Positions 25,119 to 34,387 are shown, numbered from the stretch's first letter. The stretch is DNA of 64,000 bases from Reinekea blandensis MED297 (GCF_000153185.1 NZ_CH724150.1:256915-320914); one strand, 5' to 3'. Translations and numbers: made by a program. The notes: a model not told the origin generated them from the sequence alone.

Positions 25119-26093
25119 TTAGAATGGAGACGCTAAACGCTGGTGCCGATCACCGGACGGCAATCGCCCCCATTTGATGGCGTGCGCCATATGCGGGATC
25201 AAAGGGCTGGTTACGCCTTTCGGACTGCGCATAAAGTAAGTATGGCCACTGGGTGGGTTCAGACTGTTGTTGAAGTCATCGCAATCGACCTCGAAGACTC
25301 GCTGCGGCAACTTATCCATATTTTCCGGACCCGTCATCCCCAGACGACGCGTTAGTGTTTTATTTTTAATGTTGGCCACTTTACTGGCCGGCATTGCCAG
25401 ATCATCGCCGGCAAAGTACACCACCACATTGCGACTGGCGTCGACAATATAACGACCGGGTTCCTTCGGCTCGAGCACTTCATTTGGTACATCTGGCGCG
25501 ACCATAAAGGTATTGCGGAACAACATGGGGGCATTCCCCCCACTGTGTTTTTCTGCCCAGAGTTGCATGGCATTGACCAGTACCCGATTGCCCATTGAAT
25601 GCGCCAATACATTGATACGTCTTAAACACGGAACCTGCTGCTGAGCGGGTAACCGGCGCCAGTGATCAAACTTGGCCAATGCGCGTGCAAAGCCAAAGCC
25701 GCTGGCATCGGCGGCATCCTGATCGTCCCAATAGTCATCGACCATCGCCAGAATGGAATCGTCATCGCAAGGCCAGATAACGGGCACCACCAGAACCAGG
25801 TCCTTTTCTATTTTGTCGAACTCCTCCTGTAAGACCTGAGTATTGCTGAACACTTCCGGTTCCATGTTGTTGTTATAGCCGTGAATGTAGAACAGCAACT
25901 GAGTTTTGGCGGGCAGCTCTTTCAGTTTTTGGAAAAACGCCGGGCTTTTGATTTCGATGTAATCGTCTTTATCGCGTCGTTCACAGAAATACAGTAACTG
26001 GCTGACAGTTGTGGTGTCGTAGTCAAATGAAATCCGACGGTTTAGTTTCGACTTGGCCGACTGCTTTGGCCGGCGGTTCGTTAAAAACAGCAT
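25119..26093 (-). CDS. Alpha/beta hydrolase of the DUF900 type
   Basis: This 324-residue protein starts at ATG 26093, six bases after a perfect AAGGAG. Two in-frame ATGs further upstream lack such a site. Motifs include LLFYIHGYNNN (oxyanion strand), NVLAHSMGNRVL with the nucleophile Ser, an Asp in VVVYFAGDDLAM and a final His in SGHTYF. This matches the cytosolic DUF900 hydrolase group, whose substrates are largely unknown. A lone gene between the signalling pair and the transport operon. Confidence 0.75.
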   Translation of the reverse strand: MLFLTNRRPKQSAKSKLNRRISFDYDTTTVSQLLYFCERRDKDDYIEIKSPAFFQKLKELPAKTQLLFYIHGYNNNMEPEVFSNTQVLQEEFDKIEKDLVLVVPVIWPCDDDSILAMVDDYWDDQDAADASGFGFARALAKFDHWRRLPAQQQVPCLRRINVLAHSMGNRVLVNAMQLWAEKHSGGNAPMLFRNTFMVAPDVPNEVLEPKEPGRYIVDASRNVVVYFAGDDLAMPASKVANIKNKTLTRRLGMTGPENMDKLPQRVFEVDCDDFNNSLNPPSGHTYFMRSPKGVTSPLIPHMAHAIKWGRLPSGDRHQRLASPF

Positions 26094-26220
26094 CCCTCTC
26101 TCCTTATTGTCCTTGTTTGATGGTTTTTTAATCATAACGGATTCACGTGATTTGTCATGCGACACCAAAGCAGACATTCGGAAAAAGGCCCGGACCCGAA
26201 AATCCGGACAATCCAGGCAC

Positions 26221-27057
26221 TCAAAGGTCAGTCAAAAACGCCAGTACAGGACCGATATGGTCAGGTCGATGCAATCCGGGGGCGTGCCCGCAGCCAGCGA
26301 TCGGAAGGTACTGAAGCGTTGGTTGCTGACATTTCATCTCGGCGACAATCGCGTCAGTCAATACATCGGACTCTTTGCCGTGCACCAACAGAATCGGGCA
26401 GCGAAGTGCGGCAAAGACGCTCCAGGCATCGGCCGGCGTTTTGGTCGGATCAAAGGGGACCGCCACCTTGGGGTCGTAATGGCTTGTCCATCGCCCTTGT
26501 GGATTACGACGACCACAAGCCATGGCCATGTTCCGCCATTGCTGATCGCTGCGTTGACCAAAGGGTGCGTACAACTGCCGGATCCGATCTTCAAAGGCTG
26601 ATAACCGATCAAACTCCGGAAACTCGGCGACGTACTCGGCAATTCTTGCCAGGGCCGACGTTGGCACTTCCGGTCCGATGTCATTCAACACCAGTTTATT
26701 GATCGTTACCGTGTCCGTCATTGAGGCCACCACTAACCCGAGCAACCCGCCCATACTGGTACCAACCCAGTCGCACTGCGAAATGCCATAGTGACGAATC
26801 AGGTCCTGAACATGAGTCAGATAGTTGGAAATCTGATATTCACTGGCGTCCTGCGCCCATTGCGATAAACCACGGCCCAGGGTATCGGGCGCGATAACCC
26901 GGTAGCCTTGCTCCGCAAGCGCCAAGCCCAGCTCGTCAAAGTCTGCACTGGTTCGAGCCAGACCGTGCCAACATATCACCGTGTTTTGTGCATTCCGGTT
27001 CCACACCCGAACGTGCAGTTCGCGGTCATGACAGAGGACAAAATCATGTTCAACCAT
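26221..27057 (-). CDS. Alpha/beta hydrolase at the end of the HAAT transport operon
   Basis: This 278-residue protein starts at ATG 27057, after GGGAGG at seven bases. The start overlaps the stop of the upstream permease gene. Motifs: ICWHGLARTSADFDELG (oxyanion), DWVGTSMGGLLG with the nucleophile Ser, an Asp in LVHGKESDVL and His in GCGHAPGL. It is an esterase or C-C hydrolase of the MhpC/EstA-like superfamily. Its place at the end of an operon with a carboxylate-type importer and an acyl-CoA synthetase suggests it frees or opens an acid that is then activated. Confidence 0.8.
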   Translation of the reverse strand: MVEHDFVLCHDRELHVRVWNRNAQNTVICWHGLARTSADFDELGLALAEQGYRVIAPDTLGRGLSQWAQDASEYQISNYLTHVQDLIRHYGISQCDWVGTSMGGLLGLVVASMTDTVTINKLVLNDIGPEVPTSALARIAEYVAEFPEFDRLSAFEDRIRQLYAPFGQRSDQQWRNMAMACGRRNPQGRWTSHYDPKVAVPFDPTKTPADAWSVFAALRCPILLVHGKESDVLTDAIVAEMKCQQPTLQYLPIAGCGHAPGLHRPDHIGPVLAFLTDL

Positions 27058-28120
27058 GGTCTGCCCTCCCCCGAACCAAGCGCCCGACGATACCCAACGG
27101 GAAGAAATACACCATGACAACGAACAGCACACCTAACCACAACAGCCAGCGTTCCGGGTTAAACAGCTCAGCGAGTATCGGCACATCAATGAAGGCGTTG
27201 TGTGCGACACCCATGGCTTCGTTCAAATAGTTACGCGCCAGAACCAGCAGCGTGGCCCCGATGATTGCGCCATAGAGTGACCCCATGCCACCGATCACCA
27301 CCATCAGCAGGATGTCGATCATGATGTTCAGTGACAGCACGGAGTCCGGCCCGGTATAGCGTAACCAGATGGCCATCAGCACACCCGCGAGTGTCGCCAT
27401 ACAGGCACTGATGACGGTAGCGGCCGTTCGATAATAGACGGTGGTGTAGCCAATTGCCTCAGCTCGGAAATCGTTCTCGCGCAGCGCCTTCAGCACTTTA
27501 CCGAAAGGCGACGCGACAATCCGGACCATTAACAGAAACAGCACAGTCGATACGGTAAAGATCAGATAGTAATTGAGCAATTTTCCGTTGATTCGCACGC
27601 CCAGCACTTTGTCATCGAGCAACTTAAAGGCCGGGGTCAGGACCCGGGGAATCCGGTAGGTCATACCGTCTTCACCACCGGTGTATAGATAGAGTTGCGA
27701 GACCAATACGGTCGCCACACTGGCCACCGCCAAAGTAATCATGGCGTAGAAGATGGCTTTAACGCGCAACGACACCAAGCCAATCGTTACCGCCACAACC
27801 GTGGACACCCCCAGTGCCACGACAACAGCCACCAACAACACGCCAAACCCGGGCGCGACGTGATCGAACGCGATAGCCACACTGTAAGCGCCGATGCCAA
27901 AAAACAACGTGTGCGCAAAGCTCACCACACCGGTATAACCCAACAGCAAATCGTAACTGGCCACGAGGACGATAAAAATGCATAGCCGTGCGGCGGTATC
28001 AAGTGCTCGGCTACCGTCAAAAATGAACGGCGCCAACAACAGTGAGACCACAATCACCGCCAACAGGCCCCTGAGTATCCGGCTCTGCGGAAGCGTATCT
28101 CGGATGGATTGAAACATCAT
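27050..28120 (-). CDS. HAAT-type ABC importer permease (LivM-like)
   Basis: This 356-residue permease with about ten hydrophobic segments has the LivM landmarks YDLLLGYTGVVSFAHTLFFGIGAY and GMGSLYGAIIGA. Start ATG 28120 follows AAGGAG at four bases. The next codon is also ATG and lies at seven bases. The start overlaps the stop of the LivH-like gene. It forms the inner-membrane channel with LivH. HAAT systems carry branched amino acids but also urea, amides and many aromatic or aliphatic acids. Confidence 0.87.
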   Translation of the reverse strand: MMFQSIRDTLPQSRILRGLLAVIVVSLLLAPFIFDGSRALDTAARLCIFIVLVASYDLLLGYTGVVSFAHTLFFGIGAYSVAIAFDHVAPGFGVLLVAVVVALGVSTVVAVTIGLVSLRVKAIFYAMITLAVASVATVLVSQLYLYTGGEDGMTYRIPRVLTPAFKLLDDKVLGVRINGKLLNYYLIFTVSTVLFLLMVRIVASPFGKVLKALRENDFRAEAIGYTTVYYRTAATVISACMATLAGVLMAIWLRYTGPDSVLSLNIMIDILLMVVIGGMGSLYGAIIGATLLVLARNYLNEAMGVAHNAFIDVPILAELFNPERWLLWLGVLFVVMVYFFPLGIVGRLVRGRADHG

Positions 28121-29196
28121 GAATCTCCTTTCGATACCGGGACCAGCCCTTTCGGCCGCCACAGCAAGACCGCCACCATCAGAATCAACGTTGAAACCAA
28201 CGCCAGTTTGGGAAAAATAAACCCGACGTAGTTGGTCAACAGCCCCACCATCAAGGCGGCCAGAAAGCAGCCTTCAATGGAACCAAGCCCGCCGATGATG
28301 GCGACAATGAAGACGGTAATCATCAGGTTTTGGCCGATGTGGGCGGTAATCACTTCATCGTATAACCCCCACATGACGCCGCCCATGCCCGCCAAAGCCG
28401 ATCCGGCAATGAACACCAGGATGAACAGCTTTTCGATGTTGAAGCCCAGCGATTTCACTATTTCCCGGTTTTCCACGCCGGCACGGATCAACAGACCCAG
28501 ACGGGTATGGGTAAACACCCAGCGCAGCAGGATAAACAGCACGACGCCCATGATCACGGCCAGTAACCGATACTTCTCAAAGACAAAGTCGCCAAACTGA
28601 AAACTGCCCTGGAAACTGTCTGGTTTCAGCCAGGCACGTTCCTCATGCCCCCACAGCACATAAATCATCTCTTCGGCAACGATCATTCCACCGGTGGTAA
28701 TCAGGATCTGCATCAGGTGGTTGCCGTAAACATGCCGGATGATCAGTCGTTCAAATGCCCAGGATAAGAGTCCGACCACCACCGCTGCGCCCATCATCGC
28801 CAAAACAAACAGACCGATGTGGGTCCAGAATGACCCGGCAGCGATCAACTCAGGAAACATGGCCATCACGCTGAAGCCGACAAAGGCCCCAAAAGAGATA
28901 AAAGCACCATGGCCGAAGTTCAGTACGTCCATCAGGCCAAACACCAGAGTAAAACCAGAAGTCATCACAAACAGCATCATGCCCATGGCCAACCCGGCAA
29001 TGGTCAACGTCATCCACGCAGCGGGATCGGGAATTAAGACAAACCCGATGAAGGCGAACGCCACCAACAGCAAGCCGGACTGAACCGTCGCATTCTGATG
29101 CCAGTGAGAGAGTGGTTGTACCGATACGGAATTGTCAGCCATTGGCTCACCCCGCTTCGTCAGTTGTTTAATTAAGGTCTGAATCTGAGTCGTCAT
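28117..29196 (-). CDS. HAAT-type ABC importer permease (LivH-like)
   Basis: This 359-residue permease has LivH-type motifs: GFTLVFGLMDVLNFGHGAFISFGAFVG and IGGLGSIEGCFLAALMVG. It carries about 35 extra polar residues at the N-terminus before the first membrane helix. A later start at the Met of MADNSVSVQPL is possible, but the ATGA overlap with the upstream ATPase gene supports the longer form. It partners the LivM-like protein. Confidence 0.87.
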   Translation of the reverse strand: MTTQIQTLIKQLTKRGEPMADNSVSVQPLSHWHQNATVQSGLLLVAFAFIGFVLIPDPAAWMTLTIAGLAMGMMLFVMTSGFTLVFGLMDVLNFGHGAFISFGAFVGFSVMAMFPELIAAGSFWTHIGLFVLAMMGAAVVVGLLSWAFERLIIRHVYGNHLMQILITTGGMIVAEEMIYVLWGHEERAWLKPDSFQGSFQFGDFVFEKYRLLAVIMGVVLFILLRWVFTHTRLGLLIRAGVENREIVKSLGFNIEKLFILVFIAGSALAGMGGVMWGLYDEVITAHIGQNLMITVFIVAIIGGLGSIEGCFLAALMVGLLTNYVGFIFPKLALVSTLILMVAVLLWRPKGLVPVSKGDS

Positions 29197-29948
29197 TGGT
29201 GTGCCTCCATACTCAGCCCCAGCAGTGACGCCTGTTTGTCTTTGTCCGCAACAAAAGAGGCCATGTCACTTTCATGAACAATGCAGCCATCATCCATAAT
29301 CGCTACGTGATCCCCCAGAGTACTGGCCATTCGGAAGTTCTGTTCGACCATCAGAATGGTCGTATCCGCGTCTTTCAGTTCGCGAAATGCTCGGATCAAC
29401 GACTCGATAATGGATGGCGCTAGCCCTTTACTGGGTTCATCGACCAGCAAGATTTCACACGGCTCTATGATGGCTCGTGCGATGGCCAGCATCTGTTTTT
29501 GCCCTCCGGACAACTGCCCGGCCGGCCAATGCCAGAATTTCTCAAGAGCCGGAAACAGTCCGAAGACCCAGGTCAGACGATCCTGATTGAATCGGTTTTG
29601 CCGGGTGGCCAGCCGGACATTCTCTTCAACAGTCAAACCGGCAAAGATGCCCATGTTCTCAGGCACATAGTGCACACCGGAGCGCGCAATGGTCATGGTA
29701 TCGAGGGTTTCAATGGCTCGATCCTTTAAATGGACCTGGCCACTGTGCGCCGGCCATAACCCCATGATGGTGCGCATGGTGGTGGTTTTTCCGGCGCCAT
29801 TGCGGCCCAGCAGCATGGTGACCTGGTTCCGAGGTACCCGGAAACTGACGCCATGCAGAATGTGGTACTGACCGATGTGGGTATGGACATCGGTTAATCT
29901 CAAAAGGTCGTCAGTTTCACTGACGTTTCGTTGCAGGTTTGCAGTCAT
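29193..29948 (-). CDS. HAAT-type ABC importer ATPase (LivF-like)
   Basis: This 251-residue ATPase has Walker A GRNGAGKTTT, signature LSGGQKQM and Walker B ILLVDEPSKGLAP, which is the LivF form. The start shares one base with the stop of the LivG-like gene, and the end overlaps livH by four bases. One of two ATPases that drive this importer. Confidence 0.9.
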   Translation of the reverse strand: MTANLQRNVSETDDLLRLTDVHTHIGQYHILHGVSFRVPRNQVTMLLGRNGAGKTTTMRTIMGLWPAHSGQVHLKDRAIETLDTMTIARSGVHYVPENMGIFAGLTVEENVRLATRQNRFNQDRLTWVFGLFPALEKFWHWPAGQLSGGQKQMLAIARAIIEPCEILLVDEPSKGLAPSIIESLIRAFRELKDADTTILMVEQNFRMASTLGDHVAIMDDGCIVHESDMASFVADKDKQASLLGLSMEAHQ

Positions 29949-30730
29949 CAGGCCACCTCCTCGTCACTGAGCTCACCGAGATAGGCCTGTCTGACGACAT
30001 CGAGCTGCATCACCGATTCCGGTTCGCCGTCGGCCAGCAGTCGCCCGTTGTGCAACACCAGAATACGGTCGGCAAGTGTGCGGATGACATCCAGTTTGTG
30101 TTCGACCAATAAGATCGTTCGGTCCTGTTCATTTTTGATGCGATGGATCAGCTCCAACAGCACCGGGGCTTCATCAACGCTCATGCCGGCGGTTGGTTCA
30201 TCAAACATCATGACTTGCGGGTCCATAGCCAGCATCATGCCGACTTCCAGCCGGCGTTGTGCTCCATGCGATAAGGCTCTGGCAAAATCGTCAGCCCGTT
30301 CGGTCAAACCGATGGTATCCAGCAGCGATTCCACTTCCGTCCTGACGGCCTGTTGCCGACTGGCCAAAGTCCAGATCCGGTGCCCGAGCCCATGTCTTGC
30401 CTGCACCACCAATCCCAGGTTTTCTTCAACGGTCAGGTTCGGAAACAGCTGGGTCAGCTGAAAGGCCCGGCCCAGACCGTGGCGTGCCCGCTTGGCAACA
30501 GGCCAGCGCGAGATGTCACGTTCATTCAGATAGACCGTTCCGGAGCTGGGCGGTAACTGTCCGGATATCAAATTAAAGTACGTCGTTTTACCCGCACCGT
30601 TCGGGCCGACAATGGCGGTCAGACTGCCCGCTTCAAAGGCGGCGCTGACCCGGTCGACCGCCACGTGACCGCCAAAACGAATCGTTAACGCCTCCGTCTG
30701 CAACACGGGCGTGCGTGATGAATTCACCAT
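29948..30730 (-). CDS. HAAT-type ABC importer ATPase (LivG-like)
   Basis: This 260-residue ATPase has Walker A GPNGAGKTTY, the LivG-type insertion after the Walker A region, a signature replaced by LSHGAQRRLEV and Walker B MMFDEPTAGM. The altered signature (SHGAQRR) is usual for LivG proteins of the non-amino-acid branch. It follows the binding-protein gene, with a strong hairpin between them. Confidence 0.9.
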   Translation of the reverse strand: MVNSSRTPVLQTEALTIRFGGHVAVDRVSAAFEAGSLTAIVGPNGAGKTTYFNLISGQLPPSSGTVYLNERDISRWPVAKRARHGLGRAFQLTQLFPNLTVEENLGLVVQARHGLGHRIWTLASRQQAVRTEVESLLDTIGLTERADDFARALSHGAQRRLEVGMMLAMDPQVMMFDEPTAGMSVDEAPVLLELIHRIKNEQDRTILLVEHKLDVIRTLADRILVLHNGRLLADGEPESVMQLDVVRQAYLGELSDEEVA

Positions 30731-30760
30731 GGAAACTCTCTCGTCCGATTATCAGTAGAA

Positions 30761-30781
30761 GGGGCATGCACGGCATGCCCC
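30761..30781 (-). promoter_or_regulatory. Intercistronic hairpin after the binding-protein gene
   Basis: GGGGCATGC (30761-30769) and GCATGCCCC (30773-30781) form a perfect 9-bp stem with a three-base loop, ten bases past the binding-protein stop. There is no T-run. Such hairpins commonly protect the upstream message from decay and lower expression of the permease and ATPase genes, giving excess binding protein. Confidence 0.65.
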
Positions 30782-30790
30782 AGAGACGTG

Positions 30791-31978
30791 TTAGCGGTTG
30801 GTTCGACCGACCGGGACATCCATTTCGGAGACCGGAATTTCACGAACCAGTTCCAGACGGGCCCAATCGTAGGCGTCGTCATCCACAACCTTGAAGTGAT
30901 ACATCGGTTGCAGCGCCTGATGATCTTCTTTGCGGAATGTCATGGTGCCTTTTGGCGTTTCCCAACTCATGCCTTCCATGGTCTCAATCAGATCTTCCGT
31001 GTCCGTTGAGTTGGCGGATTCAATCGCATTAACAATAGCCAATGCTGCGCTCATTCCGCCTGCGGTGAACATGTCCGGCGGTGAATCGAATCGTTTTTGA
31101 TGTTCACTGACCAGCCAGTCGTTAATCGCATTGTTTGGGTTTTCGTAATAGTAATAGGTAGCCCCTTCTGCGCCGGGAAACTGCTTATACGCAGGCAATG
31201 CCGCTAGAATGTTTCCAGCCAGGGCAAAACCGATGTCGTACCGTTCAGGGTTCATGGCCTGCAATTTTGACATTGGATTACCACTGCCCGCCCAGATGGT
31301 GTAGATGAGCTTTTCACCGTCTTCATCTTTCAGCGCATCAAACAGCCGTTGACCTGCGGCGGTAAAATCCGTTGTTGTGGTAGGTACATATTCTTCGTGA
31401 ACCAAGTCGGCACCAGTCCCTTCCAGAGCAGCCTTAAACGCAGCAACACCATCACGCCCAAAGGCGTAATCCTGCGCCAGTACAGCAATGCTCACGCCCG
31501 GGCGGCCAATGGCTTTGGCATTAGCAATGGCATCCTGAGAAGAGTTTCGACCTGTATGAAAGATGTACCGGTTGGAGTCCGGACCCGTAATGGAGTCCGC
31601 AACGGCCGGTTCTACAATTAGGAGCTTTTCGTACTCTTCAGCAACCGGCAGCATCGCCATGGCCACACCGGATGACACCGGTCCGACGGCAAGATCCACC
31701 TCATCGTCGGCGTAGGCTTCTTCCAGTAAAGAGCGACCCATTTCCGGGTTTGCCTGGGAGTCCTTTTCGATGACGACGATTTTTTCGCCGTTAATCATCA
31801 TCGAACCGTCTGTGGCGTATTCCAATCCCAACATGAACCCGTCATGCGATTGTTTACCATACACGCCCAACGGACCGGACCCCGGATAGATGTGTGCAAT
31901 TTTTATATCGGCTGATGCAATGGAAGCCAATGCCGTCAGCGCCACCCCGAAGGTAATCGCGACTCGTGGTTTGGTCAT
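30791..31978 (-). CDS. Periplasmic substrate-binding protein of the HAAT importer
   Basis: This 395-residue family 1/6 (LivJ-like) binding protein has a cleavable signal MTKPRVAITFGVALTALASIASA. The mature part starts DIKIAHIYPGSGPLGVYG and contains the pocket segment AVGPVSSGVAMAMLPVAEE. The lobe motif RYIFHTGRNSSQDA resembles members that bind aromatic or aliphatic acids rather than leucine. That reading is inference supported by the acyl-CoA synthetase next door. It lies 23 bases after that gene. Confidence 0.85.
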   Translation of the reverse strand: MTKPRVAITFGVALTALASIASADIKIAHIYPGSGPLGVYGKQSHDGFMLGLEYATDGSMMINGEKIVVIEKDSQANPEMGRSLLEEAYADDEVDLAVGPVSSGVAMAMLPVAEEYEKLLIVEPAVADSITGPDSNRYIFHTGRNSSQDAIANAKAIGRPGVSIAVLAQDYAFGRDGVAAFKAALEGTGADLVHEEYVPTTTTDFTAAGQRLFDALKDEDGEKLIYTIWAGSGNPMSKLQAMNPERYDIGFALAGNILAALPAYKQFPGAEGATYYYYENPNNAINDWLVSEHQKRFDSPPDMFTAGGMSAALAIVNAIESANSTDTEDLIETMEGMSWETPKGTMTFRKEDHQALQPMYHFKVVDDDAYDWARLELVREIPVSEMDVPVGRTNR

Positions 31979-32001
31979 TTTACTCTCCTGTTATTGTTGT
32001 T

Positions 32002-33504
32002 TTATTGCGAGTACTGCTCTGGGCGTACCCAGTTCAGCACGATTCCACGCCGGATTTTTCCGGTCGCGGTTTTGGGTAATTCGTCGACAAACTCAATGCG
32101 TGTCGGGACCTTGTACCGAGCCAATCGGGTACGGCAAAAGGTTTGAAGATCGTCTGCCTTCAGGAAATAACCGGGGGTCTGTACGACAAAAGCAACGCCG
32201 GTTTCGCCCCAAAGCGGGTGCGGTTCGCCGAGCACGACCACTTCTTCGACACCGCGGAAGTGCAACAGAACGTCTTCGACTTCATTGGGAAAGACGTTTT
32301 CACCACCGCAGATGTACATGTCGCTCATTCGATCGACCAAAGTAAACTGATCGTGCTCGCGCCGGGCAATGTCGCCGGTTCTGAACCATTCACCGACAAA
32401 AGCCATCGAGTTCGCTTTGCTGTTGCGCCAGTACCCGAGCGTGACGGCGTCACCGCGAATCCAGATTTCACCGGGTTCCCCGGGTTCGACGTCTTGGTGG
32501 TCAGGACCCACGAGGCGAACGTCTGTGTTAGGTACCGGGTTACCAATGGCACAGGGTTGATTCTCGGCTTCTTCATAGGTTTGCAAAAAGAGGGTCGGGC
32601 CGGACTCCGTCAAACCACAGCCGTTTTGAATGACAAATCCAGTTGCCTGCCATTGTTGCCACAAAGAATGACTCAAAGGCGCCCCGCCACTGGCGAACAG
32701 CTTAAATGCAGAGCGGTGCTGAGGCAGTTCCGTAAAACCGGCGGTATCGGCGAGCTTCTGCAGTAACGTCGGAACCAGCAAAATCAGGTTAATTGGCGTG
32801 TTTTTTAAATCGTCCAACAGTTTGTCCGGATCAGCCTCGGCATATACCCTCACCGAGCCGCCGTTCATCAGCACAGGCAAGGCAAAGAGGTTGATTCCAG
32901 CCGTATGGTACTGGGGCAGAATGGACAATGTCTGATCCTGTTCACTTAATGCCACCCGGCTGGCAACATTGCGAACATTGGCTTCATGCATATCCCAGGT
33001 ATTGATCACCGCTTTGGGAACGCCTGTCGTACCGGAGGTGAAAATCAAGTACCAGGGCACATCGGACGGCTGTTTTGGTAGTGACGCCGCCGGCCAGTTT
33101 TGGGTAACCACATCGGCGACATCGACGGATTGCGTTCCGGTGAGCCGTTGCAGGTGTATGGATGCGTCTTGAAACAGATGCTCATAAATAATCAGCGACG
33201 GTGAAGCCAGTTTCAGGATCGAAACCTGAACGGATAAGCTCTCACGCCAGTTCAGTGGTAGCAATACCACGCCGGTTTTCTGTGCAGCAAATAAGGCGGC
33301 AAAAAAATCAATCCGATTCCGTGTAATCCAAACCACAACCTGCCCACTTTGCAGACCCTTGGCCTTTAAAAATCCACACCAGTTCTGAACCTGGCGATGC
33401 AGGTCCTGATAAGACCATTGTTCAGCGGAATCCGCATCGATCAGGGCTATCCGCCGCTCGAAACGGGTGGCCAACTGTCCGACCGGGTCGTTAATCGGGT
33501 TCAT
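32002..33504 (-). CDS. Acyl-CoA synthetase (AMP-forming)
   Basis: This 500-residue adenylate-forming ligase has P-loop YLIFTSGTTGVPKAV, GCGLTESGP, the hinge region RTGDIARREHDQFTLVDR and the C-terminal lysine motif LPKTATGKIRRG. All catalytic elements are present. It would turn the imported carboxylic acid into its CoA thioester in the cytoplasm. Its start overlaps the TetR gene stop by four bases, and the binding-protein gene follows closely, so regulator, activation and uptake form one unit. Confidence 0.88.
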   Translation of the reverse strand: MNPINDPVGQLATRFERRIALIDADSAEQWSYQDLHRQVQNWCGFLKAKGLQSGQVVVWITRNRIDFFAALFAAQKTGVVLLPLNWRESLSVQVSILKLASPSLIIYEHLFQDASIHLQRLTGTQSVDVADVVTQNWPAASLPKQPSDVPWYLIFTSGTTGVPKAVINTWDMHEANVRNVASRVALSEQDQTLSILPQYHTAGINLFALPVLMNGGSVRVYAEADPDKLLDDLKNTPINLILLVPTLLQKLADTAGFTELPQHRSAFKLFASGGAPLSHSLWQQWQATGFVIQNGCGLTESGPTLFLQTYEEAENQPCAIGNPVPNTDVRLVGPDHQDVEPGEPGEIWIRGDAVTLGYWRNSKANSMAFVGEWFRTGDIARREHDQFTLVDRMSDMYICGGENVFPNEVEDVLLHFRGVEEVVVLGEPHPLWGETGVAFVVQTPGYFLKADDLQTFCRTRLARYKVPTRIEFVDELPKTATGKIRRGIVLNWVRPEQYSQ

Positions 33505-34124
33505 GGTTTTAACCCATGGCTGAGTAAATCGATGGTGCTGTCGACAATGTCATCCAATGTACGCTCGGTATCCCAGACCACAAACCGCTGCCCGATGAAA
33601 TGCATCATGCCCATCATCGACCAGGTCCAGGCTTCGGTGTCACCGTCGCGGATACCGCCGCGCTGTTGAGCAGCCATTAACGCGTCGTTGTAACCCTGAG
33701 CGAAGGACTCGTAATACGCACGGTAAACTTCAGGATCGACAAACTGACTTTCCTGCAGGATCCGGTATAAACCGGGGTGCGCCTGAATGTATTCAAGAAA
33801 TGTGCGCAGACCGATTCGCTCGGCATCAATTCGGTCAGACACGTCGATGATGGCTTCAGACAACAACGCCCGCAGCGAACGGTTAATGAACAGGACCAGC
33901 TCACGGAGAACATCCTCTTTGCATTTAAAATACAGATAAAACGTCCCCTGCCCGATCCCCGCTCGATGCGCAATGCCACTGATGGAGCCGTCATGAAAAC
34001 CTTTTTCCGCAAACTCTGATTCGGCAGCAAGAAGGATTTTCTCCAAGGTTGCCTGTCCGCGTCGGGTTTTAGGCGCAGCGACCTGACTGAGCTTAGCGAT
34101 TGAGTCCATTTTCCAACCTGACAA
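33501..34124 (-). CDS. TetR-family regulator of the uptake operon
   Basis: This 207-residue regulator has a helix-turn-helix at about residues 20-65 (RGQATLEKILLAAESEFAEKGFHDGSISGIAHRAGIGQGTFYLYFKCKEDVL). A helical ligand domain follows. It is the first gene of the minus-strand operon and overlaps the acyl-CoA synthetase, so it most likely represses its own transcription until the acid or its CoA ester binds. An inverted repeat AACCAA/TTGGTT at 34145-34160, 21 bases upstream, is a candidate operator. Confidence 0.87.
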   Translation of the reverse strand: MSGWKMDSIAKLSQVAAPKTRRGQATLEKILLAAESEFAEKGFHDGSISGIAHRAGIGQGTFYLYFKCKEDVLRELVLFINRSLRALLSEAIIDVSDRIDAERIGLRTFLEYIQAHPGLYRILQESQFVDPEVYRAYYESFAQGYNDALMAAQQRGGIRDGDTEAWTWSMMGMMHFIGQRFVVWDTERTLDDIVDSTIDLLSHGLKP

Positions 34125-34144
34125 GTGATTCAGGTTTCAACTTA

Positions 34145-34160
34145 AACCAAATCGTTGGTT
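34145..34160. promoter_or_regulatory. Candidate TetR operator
   Basis: AACCAA and TTGGTT around ATCG lie directly upstream of the tetR-type gene. Position and symmetry fit autoregulation. The half-sites are short, so support is modest. Confidence 0.35.
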
Positions 34161-34260
34161 GCTGGCAAGCGTTGTTTAGTCGTACTTAGGTAGGATCAGC
34201 TTTTAATGACACATCAATGATTTCGCTGAGTTCTTTCCCAGGACTGATCAAATAACGATC

Positions 34261-34276
34261 ATGTAACCGCTTACAT
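34261..34276. promoter_or_regulatory. LacI-family-type operator upstream of the GH16 gene
   Basis: ATGTAACCGCTTACAT has perfect arms ATGTAA and TTACAT around CCGC. It fits the general TGTAAnCGnTTACA form of sites bound by sugar-responsive LacI-family repressors. It lies 112 bases before the start of the beta-glucanase gene, which makes control by an oligosaccharide likely. The repressor gene is not in this window. Confidence 0.6.
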
Positions 34277-34387
34277 TTTTTGCTCTTTTTGCGACACAGT
34301 CGGGGAAAAGGAAAAAACTGAGTTGGTATCGTACGCCGTTGAACACTGTCGAGGTGTTCTACATTCATTTGGATTGAAGGTAATAAA

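Noticed and set aside
26053-26702. Two overlapping open frames of about 180 codons on the plus strand
   Set aside because: They run opposite the two alpha/beta hydrolase genes, have no ribosome site and are rich in Arg/Ser-like low-complexity translation.
32143-32766. 207-codon open frame on the plus strand
   Set aside because: It lies opposite the acyl-CoA synthetase gene, which has all expected motifs.
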